In this document: positions 1-10,675 of the stretch, one piece after another | Layout: each line of letters starts with the position of its first letter | Position numbering within the stretch: the stretch's first letter is position 1 | Source: Glossina fuscipes | Lineage: Eukaryota > Arthropoda > Insecta > Diptera > Glossinidae | Assembly (NCBI RefSeq): GCF_014805625.2 | Contig: NW_023998415.1 | Coordinates: 16,932,724 to 16,996,723 of the forward strand | Direction of reading: 5' to 3' | DNA: 64,000 nucleotides | Notes under the pieces: generated by a model | What the model was told of the DNA's origin: nothing | Seen by the model: only the letters and a program-made list of their open reading frames with translations | Databases searched by the model: none | Position numbers and translations under genes: made by a program

Positions 1-1020
1 ATTTGTAATAAATTTTAAATCGATTCCAAGTTTACAAGTTTAAATGTTTTCAACACTGTTTACGACTCTGTACGATATCTCTGATCTCGAAACTTCCATT
101 ATATGATGGCGGATAGAGAAATTGCACTTTTTTTTTAATGACGATATGTTTGGCGATACTTTTTACATTTTATCTACAAATATATATTATGATTGCTAAA
201 AATATTCCTGTACGCATAAATGCTTTAATGTTACGCAAATGTATGTATGTGTGTGTGTGTGCACGAGCGCGCGCATCCAGATATAACCTATTATTATTAG
301 GAGTATATGCGATGATAAATGAAATGAAATCCGAAATTAAACAAAAATAACTCTTTCGCCAGCATCGCCTTTCAAAACTTTTCCAATTCTATTTTTATCC
401 GCAATTACGATTTATATATAAGTCATTAGCACGCTTATCACAGATTCTAACCTAATATGAATTTTTCATTTTCATTTTTACTTCTTGCTTACAATAGAAA
501 TGTAAGCACTGCGATGAAATGAAGGCCTAAGTACTATATTTATATATATATATATATATAGTAAATATGGCATTCAGTTAAAAGGTCGCCGTTAAAAACA
601 TCTAAATATGGATATAATTTATAGCGTTATATACTTTTTATTGCACATATTATATATTGTAAATTCACGAGTATACACTTGTTGTGATTTTGGTCATCTC
701 TACGTCGCTGTATTCGTTTTTCCATTTTTTTTTTTTTTTTTTTCATTCGCTATTACGAACAAGCGAAAAGCCATATTCCACATTATTTTCATTTATTCGT
801 TCTTTCAATATTTTAATTCGGAATCATTCATTTAACAAGAGAGATTAGGAAGATTCACATGCCAAAATGCATTAATTGGTTCCATCCCGAAATTACATGT
901 ATTCGCAATATGCGACTTTAACCCGATGACATTGCTACCAGCAATAATATTGTATATCGTCATCGTCAGTTGCAGTTGCGCACAATTCTAAATACTTAGT
1001 CTAACTATCACATATGACGA
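1..1020. other. AT-rich intergenic, no gene seen
   Basis: No coding segment with splice support was found on either strand. The stretch holds a (TA)n run near 541-560, a purine/pyrimidine run of alternating GT/GC near 246-275 and a poly-T run near 724-743. Open frames here are short, rich in F/I/Y/K and read through low-complexity sequence. Confidence 0.6.
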
Positions 1021-1604
1021 AAGGTGAAAATTTTCCAAAATATCAATATGTAAATATTCTGATCCCGATCGATTTACTATAATAATGCGAATCTCAATTT
1101 ATTTTCAACTTCACTCGAACACATGTTAGCGTATTCTTGATTCCATTACAAATGAGTTTGTGGCGCAATCTTTCCAAAATACCGATATACAAATATTCGA
1201 AAAGTGATCCCCATCGATTTACTATAATAATTCGAATTCTAACTTAGTATCAAAGTTCCTCGAACACAAGTAATCGTATTCTTGAAGCCCTTACAAATGA
1301 GTTTGTGGCGCAATCTTTTCAAAATATCTATATATAAATATTCGAAAGGTGATCCCTGATCGATTTACTATAATAATTCGAATTCTAACTTAGTATCAAA
1401 GTTCCTCGAACACAAGTAATCGTATTCTTGATGCCCTTACAAATGAGTTTGTGGCGCAATCTTTTCAAAATATCTATATATAAATATTCAACAAGTGATC
1501 CCTGATCGATTTACTATAATAATTCGAATTCTAATTTATTTTCAACTTCACTCGAACACATGTTATCATATTCTTCATCCTACTACAAATTTTCCAAAAT
1601 ATCT
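1021..1604. repeat. tandem satellite, ~146-bp unit, about 4 copies
   Basis: A unit containing ATTTACTATAATAATTCGAA, a CTCGAACACA segment and GAGTTTGTGGCGCAATCTTT recurs head to tail. The GAGTTTGTGGCGCAATC landmark occurs near 1153, 1298 and 1444, a spacing of about 146 bp. The TTTCCAAAATATC landmark occurs near 1031, 1171, 1316, 1462 and 1591. The last unit is about 16 bp short because it has lost the GAGTTTGTGGCG part. Copies 2 and 3 are nearly identical, which suggests recent unequal exchange or homogenisation. Confidence 0.9.
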
Positions 1605-2573
1605 TCAACGAATCGCGAGTGATTGAAAGAAATATGAAAAGCTTTTGATTTTTTTCGAGCTTGCCTCATCTTCTTCTCGATTGTGGACCTGTAGATAGCG
1701 AGAGCCTTTCTAAATTATGGATTATGGAATATACTTGTGACAAACTCAGTCAAATTTATGATTGTAATAATTGGCCAAAAAAGAAAGGAGATGGAACTTG
1801 GACCCTTTGTGACAGAAAAATAAAAAATAAAAAAAAAAATGAATAAATGATAATAATAAGTTTAAACAAACTGTCAGTAATTTTAGTTTTAAACACGAAC
1901 GAAGCTGGTGACTGAGTGGTAATGCGTTTAAGCATCAATATTAAATTGTATCGTTTATCGCTTTTGATTGCTTTGAAAAGTTATGGAAGAAATAAATTTT
2001 GTTAACACATTTCTGTATCGAATGCTTTCGCAGGAGTTGAACGAAATTCTTTACATCGGACTTTGCGAATGCAATTATTAGTAACGCCACACCTCCTCTA
2101 CATCCCATTAAAATTGATATATGCGCAGGAAAAACGCGAAAGCACGAAAAGGCAAGAAAAAAAAAAAAAGAGAAAAGAGAAAAAGTTTCGAGACAACAAC
2201 GTCTTACCTTACATGCGTCAATGTATGTTTGTGAAATATGGGCGAAGAGTTAGTTGTTGTCTTTCGTGCGTCCATGCAAATAAATGTCAGTTTATTTGTA
2301 CAAAATATACTGCTTTAGGTTTCCCATTGTCATAAATGTTGGAACGTTGTCCAAACGTTACTGCAACACTTGCACTCTGATTGACCGACCGTTCGCTGTC
2401 GCAACTCTTACTAAAACATCTTACATTTTGGCGATTGACCGGCATGCACTCTGTGCGTCGCTATCCACCGAAAAAAAAAAAAAAAAATCAACGAAAACAG
2501 GTACATTTATATACATTTATAGATTATATATTGTATATTGTATATTGTATATATATACATATGCGCATATATA

Positions 2574-2610
<37 letters not shown>

Positions 2611-4426
2611 TTTTGTATACAAAATATGTAGATGCGACGATTACATATGTACGCCTATAGTAGATACATATGTATAAACGATTTATACACGTGTAAACTG
2701 CAAGACCCCTCCAAAGGCGATATTTGTGAATATTTACTTGTGTTCCGTATACGCTTTACACATGTTCATACATATATCTATATATGTTTCGTTTTCATTT
2801 TTTTTTTGTTTTTTTTTTTTTTTTATATTCTTACATTTTATTTTTTTTTATATATTTTTTTATTTTTATTTTCTTTTCTCAGTTATACATGAATCATGGG
2901 AATTCGGCGTTCACGCTGTTGATGATATTGCTGGCAAATGGTTTTTTCAGCTGATCACGATAATGATTTGTGGTGCTCGGCTTGAAACTGAAACATTGAT
3001 ATTCTTGTTTTGTTGAACGCACCGATGTATGCATGTTGCTCGTATGCATGTATATGTGTACGTGCCATAAACGTATATGTACCTGAATAAGAATTAACTA
3101 GCGTTGAAGGGTCAATAACCGTTTAGTATAGAAAAGGTATTGGTTAAAACAGGTAGAAGTGCTTTTTAGACAGTCAGGTCCGACAATATATGATTCGCTA
3201 CTTGTCGTCGTCGTTATATGCGATATTCGTAATCAAGTTAACTTATCCAAAAAAAATGCAAAGATGACTGTCATAATAACTTTTACTAAAAATGAAAAAG
3301 TGTTAAGCATTACAAGGAAAAAAAAAAAATTGACCCATTTACTGCATTCGATCGCTAAAAGTTATGTTAATTTTATGCCTAGACAATCTTTTAAAATTTA
3401 ATATATTTATTTATTTTTTTTTTTTTGTGTTTTTATTTTCTTATCAAAGAGATAATAATAGTTATGACGTGTTTGTTATTAGAGTTTTTTTTTTTTTCTT
3501 CTTTTTTTTATATATATATATATTTTTTTTTTTTTGGTTTATGTGATATCGCATCTTTAATATATTGGACGCCGGATGTATGTTCCAATTCAGTGACAAA
3601 TATTTGCAAAACAAATTTAAGCAGACTTAAATTTCATGAGCTACAATCTATTTTTAGCATAGCTCTTAACCAAAGATTCACATCCTCTATCTATCTAACC
3701 CTTATAGGAGAGTATGTATATGTATTTTTGAATTTAGATATGTAGTCAATCGACTCGTTTAAATAAAGTGTTCAGATAATAACGGCCACGACGCACCAGT
3801 ACTCGCTAGCTTGCATAGTATATCACATAATGTGTATATGGAGTGTAGTCGACTGCACGGGTGCAAGGGTCACATATTCATTTCAAGGCTTATGTTGGAA
3901 GTTATCAAATAAATTTACATTTTATGAACATGAAAATTGTCGAATATTTATTTATTGAATTCTTCAACGTTAACTATCATGTGAGACTTTCAAATACAAC
4001 CGGATTTCGAAAGACGAGCGAGTAAATTATGATAAGCTAAAGTGTATGGTGTGCGAAAAATTCATGAAAATATAGGATCGGTCGGGCCAATCAAGTCAAT
4101 TCGGATAATTTGAGTTTTTCGCATTCCAAGAGAATGCCTTTTAAAATGATTTCGTTAAGAGTCAAGGCCAAAATGGTCTGGTAAATATTTGCCATGAAAG
4201 ATATCATCCAACTGTCTGACAATTTGCTGAGGGAATTTAAGAAATTTTGAATCTTATTGACAAACAAATTGTATTCCTTTCATTCCTTTTTTTTTTTTGT
4301 TCTTTTTGCTAAGTCTGCTAGTAAAGGATAAGGGAGAATTGAAAATTGATCTCAGAAAGCAAAGTTCTCCACCAATCGCTTTTGATGATCATCAAACGTC
4401 ACATTCTTAATGCTGTCGTTTGGGTG

Positions 4427-4467
<41 letters not shown>

Positions 4468-5204
4468 ACCAGCTAAACCAGCTACACATAGCACTTTGAT
4501 TATTAGTAAAATTTTCATCAAACTTCAACTTCAAGATTTATCACTCATAAGAATGAATTCCTTTATATGAGGATTTAAAGAAATAATTTCGAAACGATTT
4601 ATGGTTTATGAAAAAGTGACTGAGAGTTAGTCCATTTTCGTATAAACGTAATAATATATACAATTGCCGCCGCATCGTGTAGGGTATAGATATACAAGCA
4701 GAAAAGAAAACATTGCAACAATACGCGGGTGCGCACATTCGTTATAATCTTTGCTCTCTCCATACTTATCGCAAACGATGGCCTCATTTCAAATACTTTT
4801 ATACGCATTTCAAATAAATTTATAAACTGACTCGCGATATTTATTATTGTTTAACTTTCTCGCTTGTCTTTATATCAACAATATTTCGAGTGGGCTTACA
4901 TCTCTTCGAGAGGTCGTTAAGAAAGTGATTTTTAAATGATCGCGATCGACGAGAGACGGTTTTGTTTTGCTTTCAAAAAAATTTACATTTTCCGAAAATC
5001 TGATCAATTAATTACAATCTACTTACTTCACTTGAAGCTCATTGTCATGATAAGTTCAAGTTTTTTTTTTTTCGATCTACGCGTAGGAATACCATGCACT
5101 AATTTCGTCGGCTCAAGATATCATATTAGTTCCATGAAAAATTCGTGATTCGTGGCCTTTTTTTTTAATAAAAATTAAAAAAAATTTTTTTTTTTTTTTT
5201 GCAT
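1605..5204. other. AT-rich intergenic with microsatellites, no gene seen
   Basis: No gene was found. The interval contains a long (TA)n run near 2566-2608, many poly-T/poly-A runs (for example 2800-2880, 3485-3535, 4428-4443 and 5164-5200) and a (TA)n near 4443-4466. The longer open frames translate mostly to F, I, Y and K runs and are judged artefacts of low complexity. Confidence 0.6.
2566..2608. repeat. (TA)n microsatellite
   Basis: Alternating TA run of roughly 40 bases embedded in a longer AT-rich low-complexity stretch (about 2510-2880). Confidence 0.9.
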
Positions 5205-5830
5205 TTATATAAACCAAGGTAAACTATTGGCATTTCTGTTGTGCGATTGAGATTTGGGACCGTAGAGATTTCTGGTCGCACAATGATTCTCACAGTATAC
5301 TTTTAAAGTCAGATTTCGAGAATGCAGAGCGATGAAAACATATAGTAATCGGACAGGATACATCATAAGTTCCACGCCCAGGTTACCCCTATAAGACAAA
5401 CATCGTCCAGCGTTGTCATGACGAAAGACTATCATTTCGTGATGATTTATTTCAATTGCGTACTTTACTAATGTTATTTATTGACATGGGCCAGCAGAAA
5501 GAATCGTCTGGCACGATTTGCTTCTAATCCCAGCAAACACAAAACGTGATCGTGCACGAAGTCCGTCCAGGCACAGTCTCTCTCACATATTACGCTTGCG
5601 GAATGGCCCACCAATCAGTCTTTTTGAAAACGATTCGATTGCGTTTACATTGCGTCGGAAATTCGGCCCATTGCGTTTTCACTATTAATTCATGTTGTGC
5701 CCGAATATCGAGATTCTCTTTGTACTCAACTTTATCCAGATGGTTTCCTTCCATTTCTTTGAAAAATTTTATTCACTTTATCAGCAACCGGCCGACCACC
5801 GTGTGAACCGTGAAACTGTGGTCTATAAGA
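5205..5830 (-). mobile_element. decayed mariner-family transposase remnant
   Basis: Read on the minus strand with frame changes, the stretch resembles the catalytic half of a mariner transposase. At about 5590-5540 a segment translates to TFCVCWD, comparable with the usual LCVWWD around the second aspartate. At about 5435-5400 a segment VFRHDNAGRC resembles the family's (F/L)HDNARPH box. A downstream segment has the spacing of the usual C-terminal LP.RW region. Several stops and frameshifts interrupt it, so it is inactive. No terminal inverted repeats were identified. The family call comes from motif resemblance only and needs a profile search. Confidence 0.5.
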
Positions 5831-8800
5831 TCGAAATATTGAGAGTTTTGAATGGAATTTCGACTCACTTTCCAAACACAATTACTTTCCATTTGTTTTT
5901 CTTTTTTAATTATCTACGGACTGTATCCTTTCGCACACGCTATTGTATACTTCAATTGGTTAATATTGTCAAAGTTGCGCCTAAATCCTTCTATTATGGA
6001 AAAGGTCATGAACCTTTTTCTTGACGAATAATCTGCGGTATAAAGTGGACATGACTTTTTTTCGCCTCCACAAAAGATGGAAAAAAGCTTTAAGACATGA
6101 ACGACTCAGAATCATATTCTGTTTGTCGGTCTGTCTGTCTGTCTGACCATGTAATGGGGCCTTTTTTGACCCAACGAACGAACGCAATTGAAAATAGATT
6201 GAATTGGATCAGTTTTGGGGACAAATACCGCCACTCTCCACATACCATTCTATTTTGTAAAAGCGTAATTTTCAAAGTTTCCCCACAAAAAATTGCTGAG
6301 TAATAATTGTTAAAAATTTGTATATGATTTTTCGGGCATAACCATTTTGCCCTAAAAGCCTTTTTAATGAGAAAAAAATTTTATAGGATGATAATAGATC
6401 CATGATAGCAATTGAGCATAAAAATTAACTATAAAAAATTTAGATTACATAGGTATATTCAGGTTGCCCCACCTTATATAAAGTTTTCGTAAAAAGTAAA
6501 CCTTAATGACAACAAAGTCGAGCTTTCTGTTCTTTTAGAGAAAAATAGATGAAAAGTAGTGAAATTTTAAACAAGAAATTCGGACGAAATCTTGAAAATG
6601 ATTAGAAACAACCGAACACGCCCTCTTGTTATTAAGAAGTTCCAAAAGTTACGTTAGTTCACTTTTACTTATTAAAGTATGGAGTGGCAAGAAAATTGTA
6701 CTGATTATATAAATTATTTATCTCAAAAATGAAATAGACGACCAGGCCCATCATACGAAATTATATATATATATTGTATATAAATCAATTTGTCTAAAAT
6801 TTCTAATAATAGTATGGAATGCCAATTTTATTTCACCTTATCAACTTGTGGTACGATGAAATAGGACGGCGGCAGGTACACAAGATTCGGTTTCAACCTA
6901 ATAAAAATTTCTTGTTTAATAATATCCATAACATTATCGTGCATTTTATAGTTCTTTCGCTTTGCTTTCTTTTTCTGATTAACCAAATTTCCATGTATTG
7001 CGTTCTTTACAAGCTAATAAATAATTTCTTTTTATGTTCATAGAGGCGTCCTTATGCACATGACATATGCGGTGGCGAGCTATAATAATAATAAACAAAT
7101 TCTACAGGGTTATGATCAGCGCAACCACTGAGATGAAGAAGTTACGAATGGAAAAATTGCCGCACCAACAATGTTACCAATTTATTTTATTTATATTAAT
7201 ATAAAAAAACCTTTTCTCCCTTTTTTTTTGATTTAAAACATTCGGTTCACATTTCGATTGCTTGCATCACATATATTTCCGGTAGAAGCCAAATATGGCA
7301 AATATTGGGAAATATTATATGAAAGTGATGCATCATATATACAAAGATTTTTAAAGATGTATTCAGAATAGACCTCAAGTTCTTCTAGGTGCATATCTGA
7401 ATAAACTTACTGCCTCCAATATAAAAGCCCAGTAATTCTCCTTTGCTGCTTCAGCAGGATGACTTTAATATATAATATATACAAGGTTTATAACTTCTCT
7501 GTGCTCGGTGGGATTATAAATTTGGTTGGTCTTCCATGTTTGTCTTTAGAATACTGTTCATCATCACCATGTAGTCGCGTTAAATCCAGATCTATATTTG
7601 TCGAGCTGTGCGTAATTCTAGCATGCCTTTACTCTGAATAACAGTTGTAGCTTCATGCTCACTTCACGTTCTCTAATGATACAATTTTTTTTGAGTGGTC
7701 GACTTTAAACGATCTTATAACCGATTTTCAATATATATTTTTAAAAAATAAAAAAAAAGATTAGAGCAATGCTTTTAATATTAAGTTTATGGGTACGCAT
7801 GCAACGCCAAATGCGATTTAAAATAAAGCCACCGTTTGTTATAGCTATAGATTCAGAATTAGCTTTTGATTCGATTGAAATCTGCCGCTCTACCTATTTG
7901 TCCGACGCTGTCCATATACTTCGCGCAGACATTATTTATTCCTCACTAGTCATTTTTTTATAAAACATATCAAAACACTTCAATGCAGATATAAATGGAG
8001 TTGCAGAATATTATGATGTTATGTGAATTTTACAGTATTAAAAAAAATTTCCACATATTATCTAATTGTTTCTGGCCCTTAAATCCACGATTAAATGTCA
8101 TATATTTTTTAGCGTAATGCTTACCATTAACGGAACAAATACAATAAAATTAGCAATAGCTCATTATATACAGATAATATGTACGTATGCATATAATTAT
8201 ATTATTAGTAGTTTCGACTTTATTTACAAAATTTCTATATGGATTCACAATAGTATGTATCCTAAAGTATATATTAAGACTATAATAAAAAGTATCTTTC
8301 TAATTTCTGAATGTACATTAATATTCATATAACACATAATTCCAATAAACGAGTAACCGAGAGCTCCCTCCTGTCAAGTCCCGCAAAAATTACAAAATTT
8401 GTTCTTAAGCAAAACCACCAAAAACAAAATACCCACAGCTGCTGTGAAAACTTCAACACTTATAATCTTGGAGTCGATGATGGCGTTCAGCATTCTAACT
8501 GGCGACTCACTTCGTAATTCTCCGCCACAACAATTTTCCATCAGATTATTATATGTAATAAATTGTTAAATAAAACAATAGATTGAATTCTTTTCACAAC
8601 TTTGCTTTTCTAACACAACTCAAAGATAATGAATCATACCGTAATATAAAATATTTCAATTCAAGTGTTACCAGATCGACGTTTTTCTCAATCGCTAATA
8701 TTTTGTGGGTATCATAATTTTAAAGTAATTACCTAATACATATATATAGATGAAAGCGGTTGTGGTGAGGTCATATCTGTTTGATTTCTAAAGCGATGAA

Positions 8801-9389
8801 ATTTTATAATTGGATATTTTCCCATTCTTCATAAAGCAATAGGACATTTAAATAGCTTTTTTCGTATCGTAAAAGTAGAATTTCTTTGAAATGAAACGAA
8901 AATAGGAAACATATAGGAAACTAAACACACCAGTTCAGCCAAACAGCATCGCATCAATGTGACGTTACGTGACCTACTAACGTTCATTGCCGAAAGTGTT
9001 TGAAATATAATTCCAACGCTTCAATTCAAATATAGTTAGCGTACCAAAAACATTAAGGGTTAAATCAGTTAGAAACATCTAAAACGCGGAACTCGGCTAA
9101 TCCAGCCCTAAAATAAGAAACTTTTAAATATTTAAAATTAGATGAATGAAACTCTACTTTCGACGATGTACGTAGTTCAAAATAGACCACAAATTAGCGC
9201 GAGCCAAGTGACTTAAAAAAATTATATTATTTTCTTCCAATTTGTTGTAACCTGTATGCGTTTATATATCTAAAGATTTTTAAATAATTATTTATTTATT
9301 TTGCCTACACTTTGCTAATAAATCCAGCGAAATTATATTTATTTCGTATACAATTAACTATTACAAACCGATATTTTTTTGTAATTCAT
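5831..9389. other. intergenic, repeats only
   Basis: No gene was found. The interval contains a dispersed-repeat fragment at about 6095-6330, a number of TA-rich runs (for example 6763-6780) and possible AATAAA-type signals near 9286-9301 on the minus strand that could serve the UQCRQ transcript. Short open frames here lack start, splice or composition support. Confidence 0.55.
6095..6330 (+). repeat. dispersed repeat fragment with TGTCTGTC core
   Basis: The arrangement GACTCAGAATC followed by GGTCTGTCTGTCTGTCTG and then a stretch mentioning ACCCAACGAACG resembles other copies in this window (25.2, 36.8, 40.6 and 46.4 kb). It is one member of a moderately repetitive intergenic family, and no coding capacity was seen. 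Confidence 0.5.
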
Positions 9390-9716
9390 TTATTCATCGT
9401 TAGCAAATTCTGCGGGATTTTTACGCATTAAGTGATGATGTCGTGCCTCCACCATATTGTAAATAAGATATCCGACAACAAATGCTATAAGCAGAATTAT
9501 TTAGATTTCTAATGCAATTCTGATAAAGTTACACAACTTACGTGGTACCACGATAAAAACATTGGACCGAAGGCGACGGAATACATTCGGTAGACCATTT
9601 TTGATGGCTCCAGCAAAGGCTCGCTGCTCAAACGGTGAAAGTTTATAGGTGACAATACCGTGCACTTTGGCAAGATTGCCAAAATGTTGACCGTTCAGGA
9701 TAGAAGTTAGACGCAT
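9390..9716 (-). CDS. UQCR-Q: cytochrome b-c1 complex subunit 8 (UQCRQ, QP-C)
   Basis: Small ubiquinone-binding subunit of respiratory complex III in the inner mitochondrial membrane. It contacts cytochrome b and supports assembly of the bc1 dimer. Two coding exons, 9716-9542 and 9484-9390, flank a 57-bp GTAAGT...TAG intron. The phase (1 nt + 2 nt) rebuilds a proline in FIVVPPFVVGYLIY. The product is 89 aa, close to the family length of 80-90. The N-terminal part (residues 1-35) has the conserved FGNLAKVHGIVTYKLSPFEQ signature, and one membrane helix (about residues 53-73) follows an Arg-rich RRLR stretch. The C-terminal RKNPAEF tail is also typical. The ATG is the first in frame. It lies on the same strand as the Cys-loop channel gene, about 1 kb downstream of it. 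An acceptor-like TAG just upstream of the ATG suggests an untranslated first exon. Confidence 0.95.
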
Positions 9717-10325
9717 TTTCTCTACATTAAATAAAGTGCATTAAAACTTTTTTGTTGCTCCTGTTTCATGACAACAGATTTAAAAGGATTTGTATAAAAA
9801 TGCAAACAGTAAATATGAACATTTAGCTGAAGATAGTATTATGTAATATGTTAAATAATTTCTACGTTAGGTTGCTGCGTTAGGCCCTAACTGTACAACG
9901 CTCGAAGAACTTTTATTATATTTTATTCTATATTTATATTTGCATTTTGTACTTGATCTTATTATGACATACTCAACTTTACCTTGATTTCAATCAAACA
10001 AAAATCCAATTGCAATCTTTCGATGCCAATATTATTATCACAGATCTTAGCCTTTTTTTCACTTTCTCTTTAATATGCCATTTCTGTCAACGTTGCCATA
10101 ACTTGACGATTGTTTTTACGCGACATTACCGAGATGTTGATTTTAGAAGCAGTATTTTGAATATTTATGCTATGTAATTTTGTCTGTATTTCAATAATAG
10201 GTCTGAAATCTATAGCACCCGTTCGATATGTATATATCTATAGACATATAATAACTTTTATTTGAAACTGCTCATATGATTAGATTTTCTTTCACTATAC
10301 GAACGTATGATGTATCATAGTTTAT
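9717..10325. other. upstream region of UQCRQ, no further gene seen
   Basis: About 600 bases between UQCRQ and the coding-like segment at 10.3 kb. The interval probably contains the UQCRQ promoter and a non-coding first exon on the minus strand, but no exact start site can be fixed. No other structure was recognised. Confidence 0.45.
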
Positions 10326-10572
10326 TTATGTTTTGTTTCCAATACATTCCGATTCTTTATCTTCGAAAGAGCAAAATCCCACCGTCACCTCACTTACAGT
10401 ATATGGAGATAATTCTTTAAGAGTAAATTTGTTTGAAAGCAGTTTGCGAAATTTCACTGTGAAAACGATTAACCTGTCCGAGTCTACTCGTTGGAACTCA
10501 TCAGCAAGCTGTTGAGCGACCACGTAATTTTCGACGATTTTAGATCTGAGTTTATAAATGCAATAGGCACGA
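10326..10572 (-). other. unrecognised coding-like segment after an acceptor-like site
   Basis: An 81-codon open stretch on the minus strand starts after an acceptor-like TTATTTAAG and runs to a TAA at 10326-10328. Its composition is protein-like rather than low complexity (segments such as VVAQQLADEFQRVDSDR and SEVTVGFCSFEDKESE). A donor-like GTAAGT lies 54 bp earlier (about 10620), downstream of the channel gene's stop. No in-frame ATG is available, so as a stand-alone gene it would need an upstream exon. It could be a terminal exon of an unseen transcript, an exon in the channel 3' UTR or a decayed gene. I do not recognise the family. Confidence 0.3.
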
Positions 10573-10675
10573 CTTAAATAATTTTTATTCAATTCAATTT
10601 TTATCAATCACTCAACTTACAAAATAAGGCAAACACATAAATAGATATATATGTATGAAATAAAAACTAATTCAT

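Noticed and set aside
1912..1935. Box A-like GTGACTGAGTGG suggesting another SINE head
   Set aside because: No box B or body follows at the expected distance.
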